Source: Ischnura elegans
Taxonomy: Eukaryota; Arthropoda; Insecta; Odonata; Coenagrionidae
NCBI RefSeq assembly: GCF_921293095.1
Contig: NC_060254.1
Span: 106,106,917-106,170,916, forward strand
Reading direction: 5' to 3'
Length of the DNA stretch: 64,000 bases
Shown: positions 49,053-59,497 of the stretch, one piece after another
Numbering within the stretch: position 1 is the first letter of the stretch
How the letters are laid out: the number at the start of each line of letters is the position of its first letter
Notes under the pieces: generated by a model
Databases searched by the model: none
Seen by the model: only the letters and a program-made list of their open reading frames with translations
Told to the model about the DNA's origin: nothing
Program-made: the position numbers and the translations under genes

Positions 49053-49431
49053 AATAGGGTAGTTTCCTTCATTAGAGAAAACCAAATGCATCGATTGCGA
49101 TTCGTTACCCACCATTAGTGTATTCATTATATACAAATTATTTGCTTTTAGAAATCCCAGTTCAGACGAATGGCAATGGTCAATTTTAACCTCATTTGAA
49201 AAAGGCCAGATTGACGCCCATGCGATGCCACTCCACGTGGCGTCACGGGGACCTAGTTTCTATACGAGTAGATAGGAGTTTTACATTGTCTGAGATTACC
49301 AATGCGTGCATGAGGCACAGAGCTCAGGGAAACATCTCTTAATAATCACCTATTAAAAATGGCTAAGGTCGGAAAGTTTCCTTCGTTTGATAAGGTATTA
49401 ATAATCCATATTTAAGCCAAGCGATACCTGC
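49053..49431 (-). mobile_element. MITE copy C, interrupted by a Tc1/mariner-like element
   Basis: Starts with right terminus AATAGGGTAGTTTCC and follows the consensus to GCGATACCTGC, inside the family's central CTGCTAGCAG palindrome. There the transposon at 49432-51980 begins at the TA. The left half does not clearly resume after the transposon. Confidence 0.85.
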
Positions 49432-51980
49432 TATAGAGCGTTCCACATTTAGTTGACAGTATGAGCTCTTATGGAGAATCGTTTCCCATGTTAATCTCCA
49501 TAAGGCCGGGAGCGCGGTGTTGTCATTAACAGCACGAAAATAAATGTTGCGTTATGCACTGATTAAAAATTGCATTCTAATGTAGAAAGAGATGCTGCAT
49601 TCATTGGTGCCAATAGTTTTTCGATAAAAATTATAACAAATCTATAAAAAACATTTCGTTAAATTTCCGTAAGAAACGTGTATTTTTTTACTTTATCTTC
49701 TTCTCGCAATTTCTGCCTGACCGTTGTCTGTATTGAATTGAATATTCTGCAAAAAATTCTTCACATTATTTTCTCGGTGAAGGTCTTCACCAATTGTACA
49801 AATATTGAGTTTTAATGTTGTTATGCCGACGTAACACCCTTTAGGACAAGGTAAAAAGTAGTCGCTTACTAACTTACGTTTCTTACGTCGTAGGTCCCTA
49901 CATGCTGCGTATTAAATGTAAAGAAAACTACAAAGTTATTTTTGGTGAAACAATCATTAACTTACATCAGTTCTGAAGCGAGTTACAAGGTTTTGATCTT
50001 AAGAAAAAATATTACGGTGCCGCTGGGCCGGGCTTCTTGCTTTTTCTTGCGCGCACAGGGAAAATTCTCGGGCGGAAAAGGAGTTTTTTGTCAATGCATA
50101 CTATGAAATGTATTTATCTATTCGTTTGATATCCTAAACAGAGAATACTCATACGTCGTAACAGCAGTGTTTTTATCTGAATACATTGATACACGAAAGT
50201 ATGCAAGCGGCTTGGAAATAAGACGCTTTCGCCTTGGGTGTTTAGGTCCCATCGCGGAAACCAAGAAAAAGAATATCTCATAATCTGTGCGAAACACTAC
50301 CCCATCCAGTGCACGCCTTTTACAAAAGGGGGCTTGGGTTTTTTATGAGTTCCTTTCATAGGGTACCATAAAACATCTGCACCAGAAACGACCCTAGCCG
50401 AGGGGGCCGGGGGAAGAATTTACGAAGGCGTTCAGTTTGTCGTTGCATTGTTTGAAGTGAACAAGTGTTGTGTGATCTGCTGAATTTGAGAATTGTGAAA
50501 AGTGTTTTACACTTATCTTTGCTGGAACACGCCCAATCAATATGTCCGATACAAAGAAGAGGAGAAGAGGTGAGAAGCTCATAAGCCGCGAAAGACAGTT
50601 GGTGCTCAAAGTCTTCTCGTACTTAAGGAAATCTCTCAGTATTAGTGAGGCCAGCCGAGAAGCTTCGAAGGCTACTGGGTGCTAGGAGTTCACTATTACA
50701 GAGTGAGAAACGAAAGCTCCCGTGGTCCATTGGTAACTCCTTCAAAAACTAAAGAAATTAGACAGCCTTACAAAAATTCGAGAGCAGTGATTTTCGACGG
50801 TTTGGTGAGATCGGGAATTAGAAGGAAGGTACATGAATCCTTCGTGAAAAATATTCCTCCGACTTCAAAATCCATCTTAAACTCGGTAAATATGGATAGT
50901 ATTCTCCCAAATTACAAAAGGATAACACTATATCGTCTTCTTTTGGACATAGGCTTCGTGTACGAACGCAGGGGGAAAAGAATCATCCTTATCGAAAGGG
51001 ATGATATTATTCGTTGGTGGCACAATTAATTATTTAAGGCAGCTAAAAAATATCGTCGCGAACACAGGACGAGTGTATTCACAGGCGAAAGTTGGATTAA
51101 TGTTGGACAAATAATGAACATTAGTTTGCGAAACAAACAATTAGAAAATCCGCGTCATGCTTTCCTTGCTGGACTAAATACTGGGCTTGGCCCCCACTTC
51201 CCGAGGAGGACGATTTGCAATTATACACGCAGGAACGGAAAAAGGATTCATAAAAGGAGCATCGCATGTGTTTCTGTACAAAAAGAACTCAATGGATGAT
51301 CATGAAGAAGTGGGTGGCGAGTGTTACGAGAGATGGTTTGAGCACTCACTTCTTGCAAACTTACCCGATGGATCAATTATAGTGGTAGATAATGCTTCTT
51401 ATTACTCAAGGAAATTGGAATCCTTGCCTACTACAAGGTGGAGGAAAGAGAACATTAAGGAAATTAGCTTTGAAGATGTGAGCTTGAAAAGAGATCTTTA
51501 ATTTACAATAAACCAAGAACGGGAAAATTTTGAAAAATTAAAGATTGATGATTCTTATACAACATCGCCTTTCATGTAAGTAATACTAGCCATAGCCAAA
51601 AAATATTGCATAATATGGAAGGAATAGAAATTTTTCCTCATTCAGGAATGGCGATAATTTTTATTATCCTTCAATTTATTGTTATTTTTTACATTACAGA
51701 TTATTCATTATTCAGCTTGTGCATTGTATAAGTACGTGCATAAAATAAAAAAAGATTTTTCCCTTTACATTGCAGCAAAGGTATTGTAATTTACGCTAAA
51801 AAATCCCTTAATTTACGTCGTCTTTCGTGCGATCTCTAACTCCTTTTTGAACTAAACCATTTTGGCGCTCTATTATGTGCGGTTGCATACGCTGTTAGGA
51901 TGCCTGCCGGCGGAGCGGAAGCTTGGCAACACTGTTATCCATAAGGCCCGTACTGTCAACTAAATGTGGAACGCTCTATA
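49432..51980 (+). mobile_element. Tc1/mariner-IS630-like transposon, non-functional
   Basis: 2549 bp including the flanking TAs. The first 30 bp (49432-49461, TATAGAGCGTTCCACATTTA...) are an exact reverse complement of the last 30 bp (51951-51980): ~28-bp terminal inverted repeats framed by the TA target duplication typical of the superfamily. A second short match (CTTATGGA/TCCATAAG) lies just inside. The interior holds one broken transposase gene on the plus strand. The perfect repeats suggest fairly recent movement, which must have used a transposase supplied elsewhere. Confidence 0.85.
50542..51500 (+). pseudogene. DDE transposase, Tc1/mariner-IS630 type, broken
   Basis: The ATG at 50544-or-earlier region (50542) opens an MSDTKKRRRGEKL... 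segment leading into a predicted helix-turn-helix (LRKSLSISEASREAS). The frame shifts near 50680 into a second DNA-binding part (SGIRRKVHESFVKNIPP...LYRLLLDIGFVYERRGK). The DDE domain begins TGESWINVGQ where the family has DE(T/S)W, so the first catalytic Asp is Gly. After another frame change come FAIIHAGTEKGFIKGASHVF and LPDGSIIVVDNASYYSRK, which keeps the second Asp. The third acidic residue and the NP.E..W region are not found: the frame ends at 51499-51501. With two frameshifts, a lost Asp and a lost C-terminus, it cannot be active. Confidence 0.85.
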
Positions 51981-52740
51981 GCAGCCCATATTTCAGCGAC
52001 TGTGACATTGCTGGAGCATGATGCACTTGGAAAGAACCCACGATGTTTTGGAGATAAATAAATAGAGTGAATGAAAAGAGGCGGTTGTCGATGATTCTTT
52101 CGAAGGTAATAGATAGGACAGGTAAGATGGAGATAATTAAGCATGGAAATTTTGCATTTTGATTTTAATATCGGCGTGACATTGGCCATTTTCCACTGGA
52201 GAGGGAATGCAACTTGCTTGGAAAATGCTTTGTTGAATATCTTAGAAATAGGAGCGTGTAAGGTGCTGGAAGTGCGTTTGAGGAAAGGCGACCCGATGGC
52301 CTGTAGCTTTGTTCGCCGGTAAGGAAGAAAGAAGACTGAGGACCTCATTCGGTGCGATGGAAATGGTTGATAGTGAATGGGAACAAATGGGAGGGGTGGG
52401 TGGACAATTTTGGTGGAGAGAGGGCTGAGTGAAATTGTCGGCGAAAAAGTTATTGAAGGCGAGCCATCGCTCATCACCGAAAAATGTCTGTGCGATCCTA
52501 AACTTAAGGTATTGGGAATCCTGATTGACTTTCTCCTGCAGTTAATTAGAAATTCGTTTAGGCTTTGATTGTATGTCATCGGTGATTGCTTGGGCGTGAC
52601 TGACGTAATCACGATGAAGAGCATTCCTGGCATGCTTTCGCATTTTGGTGAAAAGAGGTGTTAGGGGTCGGGTGGGATTTCCAAAGTCTCCAAGCTGCTT
52701 CCTTGTTGCGGAGGGTGATGGTAGTTTCATCGTTTTTTTT
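51981..52740 (-). pseudogene. LINE reverse-transcriptase N-terminal region, decayed
   Basis: The minus-strand frame upstream of 52633 contains APISKIFNKAFSKQVAFPLQ and WKMANVTPILKSK. This is the fingers region before motif A of CR1/I/Jockey-type reverse transcriptases (PL..IFN.S...G.FP..WK.A.V.PI.K). The expected NYRP(I/L)S segment is frame-shifted. Upstream (52730-52542), an HARNALHRDYVSHAQAIT-type basic stretch fits the linker after the endonuclease. The catalytic core is lost at the transposon boundary (51980). Confidence 0.65.
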
Positions 52741-53222
52741 TATAATTTGATCGAAAAAATATTATTTTCCTGAAAGACATTTCCGATTTTTGCTTCTAAG
52801 GGGGGTGGGGGCAGCTGCTCCCTCCTGCCCCTTGCTGGCAACCCCCATGGGTAACACAATGATAACTTTTATCATTAAAGACATAGACTAGCCTGACACC
52901 TGCAAAATTTCGAAGTTTACATATCATTTCATGATCCGGTATTTGCAAGTTGGTCACTTCTTGATCTACTTTTATATAATTTCCTTTAAAAACACAACTC
53001 CAATTTTATTATTCTCACCGATTTGATGCATGAGAATAAGTAAATAATCATAAATTTTCCTGAGACTTCATACATTCAACTGAAAACATACTTATTTCAT
53101 CTTAAGTCTTATCTATTTTTGAGCCATCAGATAAATTATTCGTATGACATACTCTGTTAACTCTCTGTTCCTCCTCATCATCTGTGATTGAGAACAAATG
53201 CTTTCTAGTTCCTAATACACTT
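52741..53222. other. Spacer, no feature seen
   Basis: AT-rich except for a short GGGGGTGGGGGCAGCTGCTCC stretch near 52801; no gene recognised. Confidence 0.4.
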
Positions 53223-53879
53223 AACAGGGTGGTTTCCTATTATTTTTTATTGCCTACATCGGAAGATTATTACTCCTGGAGTACGTATTTCACGCTTTTA
53301 GATTTTTAAATGACGATATCTATTTTTCGCGTTTAAATGAAAAGTGAAAATTTTCAAGCGCGCGAAAACGCGACGGGTAAGGAAATCTCTCCGTGTGACG
53401 TATTTCTGGTTCCCCCTCCCGTCTTGTGAGGTGACCTTGATCGAGGCTCTGAGCGCTGATACGGCGCAAGCTGCTAGAGGGTAGCTTAGTGCCTTGCTGG
53501 CTGGTAGCGCTTGGCTTAAAAAATGTTTATTAATACCTTATTAAACGAAGAAAACTTTCCGACCTTTGCCAGTTTTAATAGGTGATTATTAAGACATGTT
53601 TCCCTGAGCTCTGCGCCTCATGCATGCATTGGTAATCTCAGACGATGTATAACTCCTATCTTCTCCTATAGAAACTAGTTCCCTGTGACGTCACGTGGAG
53701 TGGCATCGCATGGGCGCCAAATTGGCCCTTTTCAAATGAGGATAAAAATTGACCATTGCCATTCGTCTAAACCGGTATTTCTAATACGAAATAATTTGTA
53801 TATTATGAATACAGTAATGGTGGGTAACAAATCGCAATCAATGCCTTTCGGTTTCTTTGATGAAGGAAACTACCCTATT
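53223..53879 (+). mobile_element. MITE copy D, full length
   Basis: 657 bp from AACAGGGTGGTTTCC to GGAAACTACCCTATT. It is non-coding, and the frame at 53685-53912 recurs only because the repeat does. It defines the family length together with copy F. Confidence 0.9.
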
Positions 53880-54486
53880 ATATTCACAAAAGTAATAATG
53901 AATAATGAGTAATAATAATTATAATTTTTGAATGCCCCAAAACATGTTCAATTATTAGACAGGCACATAGAAAGGGAAGCTCCAGGTTGTCCTTAAGATC
54001 GAAACCTGTGTTTAGGAAACCGAACAACTTTCAAATATTTATAAGGAAAAGAATGAAATATTACAGTGATATACATACCTAATGCAGATTTTTACAGCTG
54101 TAAGCATGCAGCACACTTATTTTTCAGAGTTATTTTACTGTATTAATCTTTTGAGGACTTTTTGCTCCATAATTTCTTGAAAATCATTTTTCTGCTGAAA
54201 TATCTTTAACTTTTATTTTCTATTTCCACAACACATATAACACATTACCAGCGATAAACTATTAAATTTGGTCGTGGCTATGATCGAGAATAATGGGGAA
54301 CAATTTTAAACTTATTTTCTGTACACTCCAATTTTTGAGTTGTTTAAGGGTGAAAAAGTATTGGTGATTTCAATTCTGTGAGTGGTTTTCTTCTACCAAA
54401 TCAAGTTTTTTTTCACAATTCCGTGTGTAATTGCGACCTTTCTATGCTTGATTGAGCGTTGGTCACAGGCGGCATCATTGCTCCCC
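53880..54486. other. Spacer, no feature seen
   Basis: AT-rich sequence between two MITEs; nothing recognised. Confidence 0.4.
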
Positions 54487-55131
54487 AATAGGGTGGTTTC
54501 CTATTATTTTTTTATTGCCTAAATCGAAAGATTATTACTTCTCAAGTACCTAATTCACGCTTTTAGATTTTTTAATGACGATATCTATTTTTCGCGATGA
54601 AATGAAAAATAAAAATTTTCCAGCGCGAAAACGCGACGGCTAAGTATGAATGCTGGTAAAATCCCGTGTGACGTAATTCTGGTTCCTGCTGCCGCAAAAT
54701 GAGGCGAGGACATGTGCGCCGCCAGGCGCAGGCTGCTGATGCAGGCTGCTAGCAGGTGGCAGAATACCCTGCTAGCAGGTAGCGCTTGGCTTAATTATGG
54801 ATTATTAATACCTTATCAAACGAAGGAAACTTTCCGACCTTAGCCAGCTTTAATAGGTGATTATTAAGACATGTTTCCCTGAGCTCTGTGCCTCATGCAT
54901 TCATTGGTAATCTCAGACGATGTAAAACTCCTATCTAATCGTATAGAAACTAGGTCCCTGCGACGTCACGTGGAGTGGCATCGCATGGGTGCCAATCCGT
55001 TTTAGAAATCCCAGTTCAAACGAATGGCAATAGTCAATTTTAACCTCATTTGAAAAAGGCCAGATTGGCGCCCTTGCGAGTCATCGTTTTACATCGTCTG
55101 AGAATACCAATGCATGCACGAGGCATAGAGC

Positions 55132-55836
55132 CATTGGCGGCGCGTGCGTATACGCATGTTAGCAAGTGCACACCCAAAGATGAATTAATTATAAAAGAAA
55201 ACTAGTCCTTTGCAACGCGAAGGATAAAAGTACGGTCTGCATATGCAATAAACATGAGCCTCCGAACGCTACAGCTATCTCCTTTTCGAATTCACCGCTC
55301 TACAAGTGTGCGATCCCGTGGCATCATGCCGGGCGCATTTTCGGTCTGTGCGATCGCTTGAGGGAGCTCTGGCGGGACGAGGTAAGCGGGGGGGTATGTG
55401 CTGTTCAAAGGGGCGATGAGAGCAGACTCAAAACCATGCGAATGCGCACGCGCATGTTTTTGGTGACTGACTAGCAGGTAGTGTAGTGGTGTAGCCGCCA
55501 CCTACACTACCTGCGCCCAGGATCCTAGTCCGTCTACAGAGCCATCTGTAAAGCCGTTTTCCACACTACTTCCTCATAGGGTGTAAGGAAAAGAGAATGA
55601 ATTTCAACTACCGTCACTTGTAAAGGTGTGTTGGGAATAATTGTTTTCATGTATGCTAATATTATTTCTGTTCATGCAATTTTAAGGGTGGAGTGTACCA
55701 GTGATATGTTTTGCTTGCTATGTATTCTATTACGACGAAATATGACGCTCATGGGTTAGGATTAACATAATATAATTAAATCATCCTATATCTGCTCTTA
55801 TGCACACCCTAGATAAATTACCACCAGCCGCCACTG
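55132..55836. mobile_element. 705-bp hAT-like non-autonomous element
   Basis: Flanked by an exact 8-bp duplication CATAGAGC (55124-55131 and 55837-55844). The uninterrupted MITE sequence across this point has it once. The left end CATTGGCGGC and the reverse complement of the right end CAGTGGCGGC are hAT-type termini. It encodes no transposase; the 69-codon frame inside is motif-free. It holds a dyad with 12-bp arms (CAGGTAGTGTAG at 55475-55486, complement at 55502-55513). Confidence 0.85.
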
Positions 55837-56126
55837 CATAGAGCTCAGGGAAACATCTCTTAATAATCTCTTATTAAAACTGCCTATGGTCGGAAAGTTT
55901 CCTTCGTTTGATAAGGTAGTAATAATCATTATTTAAGCCAAGCGCTACCAGCTAGCAGGGTACTCAGCTACCTGCTAGCAGCCTGCATCGTATCAGCGCT
56001 CCAGCCTCGCCTCAAGGTCACCTCACTTGCGGCAGCGGGAACCAGACTGACGTCACACGGAGTTTTCCCAACATACATACTTAGCCGTCGCGTTTTCGCG
56101 CGCTTGAAATTTTTCACTTTTCATTT

Positions 56127-56784
56127 AATAGGGTGGTTTCCTATTATTTTTTTATTGCCTAAATCGAAAGATTATTACTCCTGGAGTACGTATTTCGCGC
56201 TTTTAGATTTTTAAATGACGATATCTATTTTTCGCGATTAAATGAAAAGTGAAAAATTTCAAGCGCGCAAAAACGCGACGCGTAAGTAGGAAAGTCCGTG
56301 CGCCGCATTTCTGGTTCCCCCTCTCTCCTTGTGAAGTGACCTTGATCGAGGCTCTGAGCGCTGATAGGACGCAGGATGCTAGCGGATAGCTGAGTACCTT
56401 CCTGTCTGGTAGCGCATGGCTTAAAAAAGGTTTATTAATACCTTATCAAGCGAAGAAAACTTTCCGACCTTAGCCAGTTTTAATAGGTGATTATTAAGAC
56501 ATGTTTCCCTGAGCTCTGTGCCTCATGCATGCATTGGTAACCTCAGACGATGTATAACTCCTATCCTCTCGTGTAGAAACTAGGTCCCTGTGACGTCACG
56601 CGGAGCGGAATCGCATGGGCGCCAATCTGGCCTTTTTCAAATGAGGATAAAATTTGACCCTTGCCATTCGTCTAAACAGGTATTTCAAAAACCAAATAAT
56701 TTGTATATTATGAATACACTAATGGTGGGCAACGGATCGCAATCAATGCCTATCGTTTTCTTTGATGAAGGAAACTACCCTATT
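56127..56784 (+). mobile_element. MITE copy F, full length, nested in E'
   Basis: 658 bp from AATAGGGTGGTTTCC to GGAAACTACCCTATT. It sits inside the minus arm of the fold-back pair: the host MITE reads TTTTCATTTA before it and GCGAAAAATAGATATC after it. Confidence 0.9.
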
Positions 56785-56892
56785 GCGAAAAATAGATATC
56801 GTCATTTAAAAATCTAAAAGCGTGAAATACGTACTTTAGGAGTAATAAACTTTCGATTTAGGCATAAAAAAATAATAGGAAACCACCCTATT

Positions 56893-57052
56893 TCGATGAC
56901 TGTCTGGAGGAAAATGGAGTCACGGAAAGTCCACTCAGCAGAGTGTACATTACCGTGTGATTTTATTGCGACTTGTGCATTTCCTTTGCGGCTAATTCGA
57001 GATTCCTCGGAAGTGTTGAAAGGCTCACTTTTCAACCACCGCTGCGCATGAG
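56893..57052 (+). repeat. ~155-bp MITE-flank duplication, copy 1
   Basis: Directly follows the MITE end at 56892. It contains GGAGGAAAATGGAGTCACGG and CATTTCCTTTGCGGCTAATT and is nearly identical to 59004-59152, which follows MITE copy G in the same relation. Frames crossing it have no recognisable domain. Confidence 0.75.
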
Positions 57053-57228
57053 ATGCGATGAGATCGGAATGAAGCAACGTCCAATTACTATCCGCTGTTT
57101 CTCGGAGGGCGCTCCGAAGAATTGCCCAAGGTCCTACCGCCGCCATCGGGCGAATCCATGGGCGTGACCTTGCTCCTGCTTAAAGCGATCCCTCGTCCAC
57201 ACGAGAGCCAGCATCCCAACCACTACTG
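57053..57228. other. Short spacer
   Basis: GC-richer than most of the window; no recognised gene. Confidence 0.4.
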
Positions 57229-58051
57229 CAGAGATGGGCAAAATACATGTCAAATGTATTTTAGACACAAAATACAAATTACTTTTAGAATATGTACTTC
57301 AAATACAAAATACAAATTACTTCTAAATATTGCATTTTCGATACTAAATACAAATGTAATTTCAAAATACTCTATTAAAATACGAAATACACGCCTTCAC
57401 TGAAGTTCTTACCTAATAAAAAAATTAAAATCAATTCAAATATGAACTATTGTTAGAATGAGAGGCTCAAACATTCTTGCAACGTATTTATAGGAAACCG
57501 GCAATTATAGACCATTATCCATGGCGAATTATCTTAAATAAAATGGAGAATAATGTATCCTGCACCTTTCGGAACAGCGTCAGAGTCTACCAGTCCCCTC
57601 CACAAATTATTCAATGCTCAACTTCGTTTCGCAAAATACTCCACACGCGACTACGTTTTGCAAGTATACAAGCGCCTACGGGTGTTACAGAAGTAAATCA
57701 AGGGGCAGTTTATTGTCCCATAGATGGCAGGCTAATACGGACTCATTCGGAGTCCTCTTATTGCCATATAATAACTAGATGAGAGAGTAGTGTTGAGAGA
57801 GCAATCTAGAGGACTCTGGACTCATTTGGGATCCCTGCCATCTCGTCGCACGCTCTTTCTAATTATGCACAAAAACATTACATGTATTTTGATTTGAATG
57901 TATTTTAAAAATATAAAATACTCTTTTGATGTATTGTGGTTACAAAATATGAAATACTCTCAGAAAATGTATTTCCGATACAAATTACAAAACACAAAAT
58001 TATCGAAAATAAGTATTCAAATACAAGTATTTTCGATACTGCCCATCCCTG
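57229..58051. mobile_element. hAT-like non-autonomous element with CAGRGATGGGCA ends
   Basis: The left end is CAGAGATGGGCA. The reverse complement of the right end is CAGGGATGGGCA. Subterminal regions on both sides are dense in AAATACAAA/TATTTTNAAATAC motifs. Flanks show ACCACTAC (57219-57226, two bases before the element) and ACCACTAG (58052-58059), a near-perfect 8-bp duplication. No coding capacity. Confidence 0.7.
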
Positions 58052-58270
58052 ACCACTAGTCACTCTCCTCCACGACCTGAGGCCGTATTGTGTATCTCCA
58101 AACCGATCGGTGCGGCACCGTTTCGTCGGGTGGGACGTAACACCGACTCCCGGCAAGCAGTGGTGCGATTCTGTACGAACCCGAACGGTGCCGAACCGAC
58201 GCACGTGAGGACGGGAGATCGTCGGTAGCCGTGCCGACACCAAAAAGGTGGTCGACCAGTGGGTTTCATG

Positions 58271-59003
58271 AATAGGGTAGTTTCCTTCATCAAAGAAAAC
58301 GAAAGTCATTGATTGCGATTCGTTACCCACCAATAGTGTATTCATGATATACAAATTATTTGGTTTTATAAATCCAAGTTTGCAAATGAGGATAAAATTG
58401 ACCTTTGCAATCTTGCAAAGGTCAATTTTATCCTCATTTGAAAAAGGCCAGAATGGCGCCCATGCGATTCCACTCCACGTGACGTCACAGGGACCTAGTT
58501 TCTGTACGAGTAGATAGGAGTTTTACATCGTCTGAGATTACCAATGCATGCATGAGACACAGAGTTCAGGGAAACATCTCTTCTTAATCACACATTATAA
58601 ATACCTAAGTTCAGAAAGTTTACTTCGTTTATTAGGGTAATAATAATACTTATTTAAGCCAAGCACTACCTGCTAGCAGGGTACTCTGCTACCTGCTAGC
58701 ATCCTGCGTCGTATAAGCGCTCAAGCCTCGCCCCAAGGTCACCTCACACGCCGACAGCGGGAACCAGAACGTCGTCACACGGACTTTTCCCATCATTCCC
58801 ACTTAGCCGTCGCGTTTTCGCGCGCTTGAAATTTTTCACTTTTCATTTAATCGCGAACAATAGATATCGTAATTTAAAAATCTAAGAGCGTGAAATGCGT
58901 ACTCCAGGAGTTTTTTTCTCCGTGAAATGCGTACTCACGCATTTTTTTATTGCCTAAATCTTTCGATTTAGGCAATAAAAAAATAATAGAAAACCACCTT
59001 ATT
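58271..59003 (-). mobile_element. MITE copy G, full span with two internal inverted duplications
   Basis: From AATAGGGTAGTTTCC to AACCACCTTATT. It is longer than the 657-bp consensus because of a 28-bp-arm perfect palindrome (58383-58440, 2-nt loop) and a 19-bp-arm palindrome (58941-58984, 6-nt loop). A nearby direct repeat of CGTGAAATGCGTACTC lies at about 58891 and 58921. Neither palindrome is in other copies. Confidence 0.85.
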
Positions 59004-59152
59004 TCGATGATTACCTGGAGGAAAATGGAGTCACGGAAAATCAACTCAGCGGAGTGTACATTACCGTGTGATTTTATTGCGACTTGTGCATTTCCTTTGC
59101 GGCTAATTCGAGATTCCTCGGAAGTGTTGAAAGGCTCACTCTTCAACCACCG
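59004..59152 (+). repeat. ~150-bp MITE-flank duplication, copy 2
   Basis: Near-identical to 56893-57052. It ends at AACCACCGC where MITE copy H begins. Confidence 0.75.
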
Positions 59153-59443
59153 CTAGCAGGGTACCCTGCTACCTGCTAGCAGCCTGCATCGTATCAGCGC
59201 TCAAAGCTTCGCCCCAAGGTCACCTCACACGGCGACAGGGGGAACCAGACTGATGTCGCACGGGGTTTTCCCAGCATTCAGATTCAGTCATTGCGTCTTC
59301 GCGCGCTTGAAAATTTTCACTTTTCGTTTAATCGCGAAAAATAGACATCTTCATTCGAAAATCTAAGAGCGTGAAATGCGTACTCCATGAGTAATAATCT
59401 TTCGATTTAGGCAATAAAAAAATAATAGGAAACCACCCCATTC
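59153..59443 (-). mobile_element. MITE copy H, left half
   Basis: Begins in the central palindrome (TAGCAGGGTACCCTGCTACC) and runs to GGAAACCACCCCATT, the GGTGG-type terminus. The right half is missing. Confidence 0.85.
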
Positions 59444-59497
59444 TCCCGTGCTCATTGTACGTTTTATTTTGTTATTCTGTCATCAACGAGGAAATAA

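Larger units (their letters stand above)
54487..56892. mobile_element. Fold-back MITE pair (copies E and E')
   Basis: Two family copies joined head to head. The plus-oriented copy 54487-54998 loses its right end and runs directly into a minus-oriented copy from about 54999. Both outer ends are therefore the GGTGG-type left terminus (AATAGGGTGGTTTCC and its reverse complement ending at 56892). The minus arm is interrupted by a hAT-like element (55132-55836) and by a full MITE (56127-56784). Without these, the pair would be ~1.04 kb with long inverted arms. Confidence 0.8.

Noticed and set aside
53223..53879. piggyBac-type element, because TTAA precedes copy D
   Set aside because: The other full copies lack TTAA flanks, and the right flank of copy D is TTATA, so there is no consistent duplication.
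56814..57146. 110-codon minus-strand ORF partly conserved at 58874-59146
   Set aside because: Conservation comes from the duplicated MITE end plus 150-bp flank. The frame begins and ends outside the shared part, and no domain is recognised.
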